Shown piece after piece: positions 55,975 through 64,000 of a stretch of DNA of 64,000 nucleotides. The translations under genes and the position numbers were made by a program. The stretch's first letter is position 1; the number at the start of each line of letters is the position of its first letter. Under the pieces are notes generated by a model. That model was not told where the DNA came from. It saw only the letters and a program-made list of their open reading frames with translations, and ran no database searches. The stretch is from Ampullaceana balthica. Taxonomy: Eukaryota > Mollusca > Gastropoda > Lymnaeidae. The stretch covers positions 62,001-126,000 of the forward strand of contig CALYLW010000343.1 in assembly GCA_944989445.1 (NCBI GenBank), read 5' to 3'.

Positions 55975-58496
55975 CTAGAAAAATACCCGCACATTGTAGC
56001 GGGAGTGTGCTGACCCTTTATCCAAGTATCAGTTGCTGGTTATTACAATTTTTATTTTCCAAGTTAAATTTCAGATTTATCTATTTAGTTAAAATCTTAT
56101 GAGGAATAGAGATATGCCGATATACCGCGTGAGTTGTTTTCCCTTAATGCAGTGGCTTTTAACATAACCTTACTATTTAAAAGATATGATTTATTAAATA
56201 ATGATTCTTGCCGACCATGATAACTAAATTTACAATTTCATTCCCACTTGTACAAAATTAACATAACTTATATGTTTTCCGAAAGAGCTCTACCACCCTC
56301 GTCACTCAAAAATTTAATATATAATTACGAAACTGCATCGTATCACAATTGTAAGTTATATAGTATTTGTAACCACGTCTATGAGATAAAGAACATGTGG
56401 CACTATCCCTTTAAAAGGCAAACGCTAAGTGACTCATAGCGCAAATAAACAAAATTATAAATGTACTTTCTAAAATACTTTTTTTTTAAAAACGGTCGTA
56501 TTAAAATGATATAAAAAATGTGCACACCATATTTAGACGATATAGAAAGCTGGCCGCATAAAATAAAGTATTGTTATAAAGTAAATGTACCGGACCAAAA
56601 TAACTCCTCCTTTTGACATATTCATAATTGTTTTAACAGGGAAATAATATTTAACATTTTTTATGTCTCTATATTTTACGATTTATATTTACGGGTTATA
56701 AGCAATGTGTATAATTTCAAAAAGGAATCTTTTTTTTTGTTCCCTATTTCGGATAAGGCATCATATTTTGTAAATTATATTCAATGCACACACACACACA
56801 CACCAGATTGTATATCTTGAAAAAAAAATGAAAAATGAAAAAAAAAGATTCAACCGTCTGTTAATAAGCGCATCTTAAAAATGATTAAAAGGCAATTTTA
56901 GAAATGGCCTATGCTATTCAAAGGAATGAACATAAAAACATATTCAATTCGCAATTCATATTAATTAAGCGTTTTCAGGATCACTTCATTAAATTTAGTC
57001 AACTTTTGTTAACACGTTCGGTAGCGAAAGTTTATAATGTATAGTGTATATAAAGCTTAAGTAAACAGTTTTAAAGTGTAAGTTTATTTGACATAGGTCA
57101 TCACTTTCAACATAAAATAAACTCGCTACATCTATGGTTTTTAATTAAATGTCGAGTTATGAATTAAATTTTAATAAATCCCAATTCTATTCATTGCATG
57201 TAAAATATTAATACAATGTAACGTGAAAATAATTGAAATAAAATAATTTAAACGCATATGTAATATATAAAGCTCAGTTGATATTTTTATGTTTTTTTGT
57301 TTGTATCCGTTAAAAAAAGGCCACTGCTTTGTTGACATTTTTCCAAAAGATCTCTGCCACTGTCATAAAAGCTTTTTAGTGACATTTTTATGACACTGCA
57401 TCGTAACAAAATTGTAATTAATACAATATTTGCAACAGCGTCTATGAGATAAAGATAATAAAGATAAATAAAGAAATTAGGCTATATTCCAATTTTTTAA
57501 AAAAACAAAACAAATCAATTTTATGTTAAAAACGCATGTGAAACCATGACAATAATCGATTTTAAAAATGGCCTATGTTAATCCATCATCAAAGGAATGA
57601 ACATAACATATTCAATTCGCAATACAAAATAATTAAGCGTTTTCAGGGTCACTTTATTAAATTTAATCTACTTATGTTAATAAGTCCAGTAGCCTAAGTT
57701 TAAATGATATAAGTGTATAGGTTATGTAAAAGACAACAGCTTATGTAAAAGACAAACAAAATATAAATGTTATATTAATAGGACACAGCTAAATTTAAGA
57801 TGCGTACACGAAAATGTGCGCACAGTAATCAGGCGATAAAAGATTTTAAAACCTGCACCGCTAAAAATGAAGCCTTGAAAAAAAATACTGACACAATTAT
57901 TACATAAATAGGTTTTTTTTATTAAATGTCCAGTTATGGAACAGAAAATAATTAAAACAAATTCGCAACTAAATTTAAACGTGTAAACAATTAAATGTAA
58001 TGCATCGTGTGGCAGTTGTAATTAAATATATTTATGTGTCTATCTAATATATAGAAAGTAACAGTAAAGAAAATGACAATTCTTTGTACTACACAGCTCA
58101 AATTATGAAGCGTACACGAAAATGTGCGCACCGTAATTAGACATTATAATATTTTTTGAATGCGCACAGCTGAAAATAAAGTATTGGGGAAAAAAAACGT
58201 CACCAAAACTAACTCGCTTTGAACGGCATTTAAACGTCCGCGTTAATTTGTTCAATACAGAAATGAGGTTAAATTTTTTATTCTTTGTCTCTGCATTTTC
58301 TGATTATTTAATTTACGGCATTCGGGCAAAAGGGACAATTACAAAAATTAACTTAAAACCACCTTCAGGGTAAAAGGAACCGTCCTGCCAAATTTGGTCC
58401 CCGTCCGTCATTTGCTTTTTCCGTCATTGTCTAACAGAAAGTCGAAAAGTGAAACATACAAACATACAAACATACAAAGATACAAACACCAACTGA

Positions 58497-58520
<24 letters not shown>
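55975..58520 (-). mobile_element. Helitron copy B (about 2.5 kb, internally rearranged)
   Basis: Its 3' end on the minus strand is CCCGC-TACAATGT-GCGGG (55,986-56,003), then TATTTTT and CTAG at 55,975-55,978, next to a T. The 5' side is the AAAGCTCAGTTGGTGTTTG motif near 58,485-58,503, merging into TA repeats. Homology with copy A (39,672-40,551) covers both ends. The interior holds repeated modules: AATTAAGCGTTTTCAGG(A/G)TCACTT occurs at about 56,963 and 57,630, and a plus-strand TAATATATAAAGCTCAGTTG lies at 57,261. So it is a composite of related elements. No Rep/helicase reading frame is visible. Confidence 0.72.

Positions 58521-58531
<11 letters not shown>
58501..58531. repeat. (TA)n between two Helitrons
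   Basis: TA dinucleotides separate the 5' end of one Helitron from the CTAG end of the next. Confidence 0.95.
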
Positions 58532-58532
<1 letters not shown>

Positions 58533-58533
<1 letters not shown>

Positions 58534-59541
58534 TAGGGGCAAGTACCCGGCTTTTACCCGGGTTTAACAACAACAGCAACAAAACAACAAAAACAAAACA
58601 ACAACAACTACAACAACTACAACAACAGCAACAACAACAAAACAACAACTACAGCAACAACAACAACAGCAACAACGACCAAAACAACAACAGAAACAGC
58701 AACAAAACAACAACAACAAAAACAACAAAATCAACAACAAAACAACAACAAAACAACTACAACAGCAACAACAACAAAGCAACAACAACAACAAAACAAC
58801 AACTACAACAACAGCAAAAACAACAAAACAACAACTACAGCAACAACAACAACAGCAACAACGACCAAAACAACAACAGAAACAGCAACAAAACAACAAC
58901 AACAAAAACAACAAAATCAACAACAAAACAACAACAAAACAATTACAACAGCAACAACAAAAAAGCAACAACAACATGAAGGACATTGTCGTCGCAGGGC
59001 AAGGGATGTGGACAACAACAGCAACAACAACAGCAACAACAACAAAAGCAACAACAAAAACAAAACAACAACAAAAACATCAACAACAAAACAACAACAA
59101 AACAACAACTACAACAACAACAGCAACAACAACAAAGAAACAACAACAAAACAACAACAAAACAAAAACTACAACAACAACAGCAACAACAACAAAGCAA
59201 CAACAACAAAGCAACAACAACAAAAAAAATTATTATATGGCGATAATCGCCTTCTTGTTAATCTCGACACCAAAATGTTCATTATTTCGCGTTATTATTT
59301 TACGTCTTAATTTTCAATAATTTTTATTTTATATAGCTCATATAAGGAAAAATTACATTTTGGGCCCCCGGCCCCCAGTATCTTATATATATGGAACGAA
59401 ACCTGTTTAATAGCCTTTCCGTTATAATTTTGTGTACGTGTACCAAATTTCACGTTATTTGGTTGTCTGGATCTTGAGTTATTAGGGAACAGACAGACAA
59501 CCAGACATACAACAAATGCGTCTTATATGTATAAAAAAGAT
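58533..59541 (-). mobile_element. Helitron with (CAA)n-rich interior
   Basis: The 3' end on the minus strand has hairpin CCCGG-GTAAAAG-CCGGG (58,546-58,562) followed by TACTTGCC and CCTAG (CTAG at 58,533-58,536). The 5' side on the minus strand is TCTTTTTTATACATATAAGA at about 59,541, preceded by TA repeats. The stretch CCAAATTTCACGTTATTTGG then TTGTCTGGATCTTGAGTTAT and ACAGACAGACAACCAGACAT lies near that end. Most of the interior is a CAA microsatellite. Confidence 0.7.
58565..59228. repeat. (CAA)n/(CAG) trinucleotide tract with an internal duplication
   Basis: 660 bp of CAACAA with CAG, CTA and AAA interruptions. A segment of about 113 bp with the landmark AACAACGACCAAAACAACA occurs twice (about 58,645 and 58,828; offset about 183 bp). 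Cys/Leu/Val-rich frames on the minus strand are artefacts. Confidence 0.95.
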
Positions 59542-59550
59542 ATATATATA

Positions 59551-60285
59551 CTAGTTTGTGTTGCGGTGCCATGGTGCCTGCGGCGCCCACTTTTTTCAAA
59601 AGCCCAACTAACTTGTCCTTGTATGATTTATACGTAGGGGCCGTCCATAAAGTACGTCACGCTCCAGAGGGGGTGAGGGGTGTAAGAAAGTGTGACAATT
59701 TGTGACAGGAGGGAGGTCCTGCCATGTGTGACGTCACGGTGTTTTATATTAAATTTTAATTATTTTGTAAATAAAAAACAAATTTTTTGTTCGAAAGAGT
59801 GACGTACTTTAGTGTCCGAGATTTGTGACAGTTTGTGACAGTTTGTGACAATTTATGACAATTTGTGACACTTTGTGACAGGAGGGAGTTAAAAATTGTC
59901 AAAAATACTTTATGGACGGCCCCTAATATTAAACTTTCTTAAATGTACACAAAGTATTTTATAATAGGGTGTTTTGCAAAAGCCCAAGTACCTTTTCCTT
60001 GTATGATAAATACGAAATATTCCTGAAATGTACACAAAGTATGTATATAATATTTTTTTACAGGGCTAATCACCACACGATTTTTAAAGTAATTTTAGAA
60101 AGCAGCGCACCAAATTACTGCACTAAAAAAATAATTCTTTGAGTCAGTCAGCACTGTTTACAACACAAATGCTGACGTCATAGTTTCGTGCGTTGTTTGG
60201 TTAATGTTAATCTGGAAACCAAAAGGATTATGATTTAGCGTTAGGCCACAGTCAGTCAGCGAAAATTGAGCGTAAATATATATAT
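59551..60285 (-). mobile_element. Helitron 3' end and body, GGCGCC-hairpin family, carrying a MITE
   Basis: CTAG at 59,551-59,554 follows TA repeats. The neighbouring GGTGCC...GGCGCCC sequence is a decayed form of the hairpin at 40,860. Body words ACTTTTTTCAAAAGCCCAAC and TGTACACAAAGTATTTTATA match the elements at 40,854 and 60,600. The body sequence occurs twice in succession (59,580-59,970 and 59,975-60,060), so it is rearranged. The right limit is uncertain; it is placed where TA repeats begin. Confidence 0.6.
59637..59923. mobile_element. 287-bp MITE, GGGGCCGTCC family, TA target duplication
   Basis: GGGGCCGTCCATAAAGTACG opens it and TACTTTATGGACGGCCCC closes it. TA dinucleotides flank it at 59,635-59,636 and 59,924-59,925. 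The uninterrupted site can be read (inverted) at about 60,675-60,710, giving ATACGAAATATTAAAC, which supports a TA duplication. The interior has a run of GTGACA words (59,820-59,880). Confidence 0.93.
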
Positions 60286-60286
60286 G

Positions 60287-60375
<89 letters not shown>
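60286..60375. repeat. (TA)n microsatellite
   Basis: About 90 bp of TA. Frames through it are artefacts. Confidence 0.97.
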
Positions 60376-60826
60376 CTATATAAGTTGCAATTGTCACGCA
60401 AGTCAGTAGTGTCTGTCAGTCAGTCCTGACGCTACTAATTTTAGAAAGCAGGGAAAACCAAATTACTGCACCAATGCACCAAAAGGTGTGCAAATTAAAG
60501 ATGCGCTGTAAAAAAACATTATGTGACGTCATTGTTTTCGCTCATATTTTAATTTTGGAAAAGGGAACATTGTAAAAAGAGAATTAGATGGTGGTTAATT
60601 ATGAAATCAAAAAACAAACAGGCGCCGCAGGCGCCCTGCAACCCCTATTATAAAATACTTTGTGTACATTTCAGAAAGTTTAATATTTCGTATTTATCAA
60701 ACAAGGACAAGTTAGTTGGGGTTTTGAAAAAGGTCGGCACCGTAGGCGCCCTAAAAAAGTGCATTTTTTATAAAAATAAATAGATTTCAGCTGAAAACTT
60801 CCGTCATTTTTGACGGTGTACGCTAG
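60376..60826 (+). mobile_element. Plus-strand Helitron 3' end with CCGTCA hairpin (5' limit uncertain)
   Basis: CCGTCA-TTTT-TGACGG (60,801-60,816) followed by TGTACG and CTAG (60,823-60,826), then T. Upstream are two copies of the GGCGCC-type hairpin (60,623-60,637 and about 60,738-60,754) with the shared body between them. So remnants of the other Helitron family are embedded. Similar CCGTCA end at 43,310. Confidence 0.68.
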
Positions 60827-60838
60827 TATCATATATAA

Positions 60839-61215
60839 TTGAGTATGCACTCAATTCTGAGTGAGAGGCGCCTGCGGTGGTTGGGTCATGTCCGCAGGAT
60901 GAGCTCGGAGCGCATTCCTAGAGCATTGCTTTACGGTGAGCTGGCAACCGGTATGAGAAAAAGAGGTCGCCCCTGCTTGCGCTTCATGACGTCTGCAAGA
61001 AAGACATGTCATTGGCACAGATAGACCATAAAACGTGGGAGACCATTGCCGAGGAGCGCACCTCCTGGTGGGCAAAAGTGCGTGAGGGCATTCATGTCGC
61101 GGAAGCATCCCTCATAGCTTTGAGTGAAGAGAGAAGGGCCAGGAGAAAGGGCAGGGGGGGCAGAGGAGCAGGAGTACACGCCATCGTCCCGTGAGGACGG
61201 ACGGTTGCCATACAA
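60839..61215 (+). pseudogene. Non-LTR retrotransposon, extreme C-terminus (copy 2)
   Basis: It reads SILSERRLRWLGHVRRMSSE and YGELATGMRKRGRPCLRF. After a frameshift around 60,985-61,000 it reads IDHKTWETIAEERTSWWAKV and EGIHVAEAS before a basic Gly/Arg-rich end and a stop near 61,193. It is the same element as 49,660-50,480 but truncated further from the 5' side. The 3' end GGACGGACGGTTGCCATACA runs into ACAATACAATAC repeats. The RLRWLGHV..M and GELA.G.R..GRP.LRF blocks are characteristic of the C-terminus of this LINE type. The frameshift makes it non-functional. Confidence 0.92.
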
Positions 61216-62085
61216 TACAATACAATATATATATTATATAATATATATATATATTAATATATATATACATATTCCTTATATATATATATTGTTATAATTG
61301 TTTTGTAGTTGATCTTTTCCATAATACTATTTTATTTTGAAAATGAGTCGTTTCGTGGGAAAGTATATAAAATTTATCTCGCGGGAGGGGGGGAGGGGGG
61401 AAGGTGTAGGAGGGTAGAACATGACAAAAGGTGGGGTTTAAAAAAACAGTGCAAGGAAGTAAAGACTTGTTTCTTGATTTTATTAAAATCCCTTAAGATC
61501 ACTTCAAACTCCGAAATTTGCAATATTGACTGGACAATACTTAGTGATATGAGAAAAGCAACAACAAAATAATAATAATAATAATAAAAAATATTTTTTT
61601 TAAAAAATATATACATAAAAACACAATTATTTTGCAATAAAGTATCACCTACTTATAAACGCCATTGTCCGGACATGAAACAATTGAAATTGATTTCTGT
61701 TCATTTTGTATTTATGTACTTAGTTTTGACTTCAGTGGTGCTTTTACCTAGACTCAAAGGCTTGAGACTCCCTGATAGATTGAACCAATCGGAAGTCACG
61801 GTTCGATGAACTGGCAGTCAGTCGGAGCTAGGACATTTCAGAAGCCAATGTTAAAGGCGAAAGTAAGCCATGTACGGATTGTTCGTCTAGCGCTGATGGG
61901 CCCTTATCGCTCCCAATGGAATATGTGTATGTCACTCATTTCTGTAGATTCACATCTGACATATGTCTCTGGTGATGGATGACTTTCTGTCTGATTTTCT
62001 GGTGGAAAGGTTGCCGCCTTTGATGTCAGACCATTTTTGAAATGTAGTTTAGTTTCGGGAAGCGGAGATGAACTGCTAAGCAAAC
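61216..62085. other. AT-rich spacer with an AAT microsatellite
   Basis: TA-rich to 61,290; AATAATAATAATAATAA at 61,568-61,590; unique otherwise. Open frames of 87 codons on both strands at 61,309-61,637 lack recognisable features. Confidence 0.45.
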
Positions 62086-62385
62086 CTTCCTGTATGCTGA
62101 CAGATCTAAACAAACCTGTCTGTTTGCTGACAGATCTTAACAAACCTGTCTGTATGCTGACATATCTTAACAAACCTGTCTGTATGCTGACATATCTTAA
62201 CAAACCTGTCTGTATGCTGACAGATCTTAACAAACCTGTCTGTATGCTGACATATCTTAACAAACCTGTCTGTATGCTGACATATCTTAACAAACCTGTC
62301 TGTATGCTGACATATCTTAACAAACCTGTCTGTATGCTGAAATATCTTAACAAACCTGTCTGTATGCTGACAGATATGTCATTTC
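62086..62385. repeat. 30-bp minisatellite, 10 copies
   Basis: The unit TAACAAACCTGTCTGTATGC plus TGACATATCT has a 30-bp period, with CAGAT/CATAT variation. The period is divisible by 3, so both strands have open frames (126 codons plus, 149 minus) of 10-residue repeats; treated as artefacts. Confidence 0.96.
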
Positions 62386-62895
62386 TGAAGATTCATAAAG
62401 CTATTATTAATAAATGACATGAAATAAAACTCAAAGAATTATAACGCGAATCATCTTTCTTTCTCTACAATTAAATTTATTCAAATTGTTGTTTTATAAA
62501 CTCATCTTTTGATAGTTTATATTTTTTATTCCCTTTTTGGGAACATGGTAAATCCAATAGCTATCCGAATGCGTTGACGCTCAGCCACCACGCCCCCTTG
62601 TCACGCCCCTTGTTACACAATAACAATATTTCTGTGCAAGTCACGATTATGTTGTTTCTACCCAATATTCTATGTTTAATTTCTACCCAAAATTCTATGT
62701 TCTTTGAGTTCTTGGACGTTTGAGTCTGAAGACTGAAAAAAACTTAATTTCCAGGTAGACGCTAAAAGTGTTATCAACAGTTTCACATATTTTAATGAAA
62801 ATAACTTTAAACTTTATTTAAGTGAGGGAGAAGGAGAGTAGGGAGTGAAAGAGGGAGATAATGAGCGAGGGATAGACGAAGAGGGCACAAAACAC
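62386..62895. other. Unique-looking spacer
   Basis: A doublet of ATTCTATGTT/TTTCTACCCAA words at 62,655-62,702 and a purine-rich patch at 62,820-62,880. No gene supported. Confidence 0.45.
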
Positions 62896-63470
62896 AGCAT
62901 GCACCTTGAGGTTATGAGACAGATGTGAATGCTGGTATAAAACACATTGTGGCGGATCCGTTGTCTAGGGGCATCTAGGTCCTCCCTTTGCCACAGATAT
63001 CAAACGTCGTCGTCCACTCCGACAGAGTCTTGGCTGGTTAATAAAATACACTGTACAAACTTGACTTTGGTGTATTAAATAAAATCTTCGATTCGTTTTA
63101 AAGTTTTAATCACCACTTTAAAATAACATCGTATTTCAATTAACAATACAATCCCAGTCTTTCTTCTCAAAACACAACAACAAACAAACGCTCCGCCCTT
63201 TTCTTTACACAAAAATCTGTCTCTGTCCTTCAAAATCTCTCCGGGAGCGCATCAATCTCACAACAATTTATAACACAACGGTGCGCCATGGTGTCTGAAA
63301 CAAAGACGCGTGCGATGCGCACCAGAAACAACCCGAACTCTACAAAGGACAACCCGTGGTCACTCGCACCAAAACATCCTCGGTATCTGACCGTGACCTA
63401 CATCATGCACCTTGAGGTTAAGAGACAGAGATGCTAATGCTGGTATATGCACATTCATTGTCTTATCACT
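62896..63470. repeat. ~50-bp direct repeats 520 bp apart (possible LTR remnant or tandem duplication)
   Basis: CATGCACCTTGAGGTTATGA then GACAG...ATGCTGGTAT occurs at 62,898 and again, diverged, at 63,405. Between them TGTGGCGGATCCG (62,949) and CCTACA (about 63,403) could be LTR ends. AATAAA words lie at 63,040 and 63,078. No primer-binding site, TSD or protease/RT frame was seen, so the class is undecided. Confidence 0.35.
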
Positions 63471-63524
63471 TTTTGTGAAGAAGTTTGTCTCAGTTCGTCC
63501 GTCTACTTCTTTTTATTTGTCTCT

Positions 63525-63654
<130 letters not shown>

Positions 63655-63887
63655 TTCTCTATCTTATCTTTTGCCCTCTTTCTTTTAGGTTATTTTGTCT
63701 CCTTTTTAAAAATCTATTTCCACTCTTTATTTACCCGTCTCTCCCCCTCTCTAACATTTCCGCCTCTCTCATTGTTTAAAGTAAATCCCATGTCATTGTC
63801 AAGATTGTGCCCTGCAACACGTATCTTGAACACATCAACACATGATTCCCATTAGACCAACAGGCAGATTTCAAATCAACATCAAAC

Positions 63888-64000
63888 CATGACCAGACAG
63901 AGGCATACGTCCCATGACCTGACACAGACACAGACATACATCCCATGACCAGACACAGACACAGACATACATCCCATGACCAGACACAGACACAGACATA
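63888..64000. repeat. 31-bp minisatellite, >3.5 copies, cut by window edge
   Basis: The unit CATGACCAGACACAGACACA plus GACATACATCC has a 31-bp period starting at 63,913. A diverged first unit starts at 63,888. It continues beyond the window. Confidence 0.9.

Noticed and set aside
58424..59320. Cys/Leu/Val-rich and Asn/Gln/Thr-rich frames
   Set aside because: These are translations of a CAA-rich trinucleotide tract in different phases.
61904..62417. 126- and 149-codon frames on opposite strands
   Set aside because: Both follow from a 30-bp repeat without stops. Simultaneous openness on both strands argues against coding.

Overview
This window looks like non-coding, repeat-dominated nuclear DNA from an animal, most probably an invertebrate. 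A mollusc or another lophotrochozoan is my guess, and that guess is weak. The support is eukaryotic: tRNA-derived SINEs with A and B boxes, non-LTR retrotransposon 3' ends, hAT transposons with 8-bp target-site duplications (TSDs), Helitron 3' termini (hairpin plus CTAG), and many minisatellites. I found no convincing host protein-coding gene, rRNA gene or prokaryote-style operon. Almost every long open frame is a by-product of a tandem repeat whose unit lacks stops.

Layout. 1-4,050 is the end of a 56-bp satellite that runs off the left edge. 4,360-8,000 holds a LINE 3' tail split by a MITE, followed by four minisatellites. 9,086-10,225 holds a MITE, a LINE C-terminal fragment and a 38-bp array. 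11,800-13,570 holds two arrays (57 bp and 22 bp) and an inverted-repeat element. 14,306-17,005 is the first copy of a hAT element (hAT-A), with a second hAT (hAT-B) nested in it and a MITE nested inside that. 17,500-24,360 is mainly minisatellites (17, 38/34, 44 and 15 bp). 25,000-27,800 is a patchwork of hAT pieces, SINEs and a LINE tail. 28,227-31,517 is the second hAT-A copy, with a perfect 8-bp TSD, decayed transposase, an inverted pair of Helitron 3' ends, a tRNA-Val-like sequence and a MITE. 32,000-38,400 is again tandem arrays, including a 61-bp array with higher-order structure. 38,900-44,500 and 55,975-60,830 are dense in Helitrons, hAT MITEs and LINE tails. Between them lie a 1.1-kb CT/CA tract, a LINE reverse-transcriptase fragment (49,660-50,480), and 32-, 30-, 57- and 31-bp arrays. 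The right edge runs into another array.

The parts do not form a pathway. They record successive insertions and local amplification. Nesting gives a relative order: the TA-flanked MITE was already inside hAT-A before the two hAT-A copies separated. hAT-B then entered copy 1 and later received its own MITE. By eye, tandem arrays cover roughly 30% of the window and recognisable transposon remains roughly a quarter. Lineage and clade names would need library searches, which I could not run. I saw no previously undescribed functional system. The most informative structures are the dated nestings, the head-to-tail Helitron trains, and the arrays with higher-order organisation or a regulatory-site-like core in every unit.
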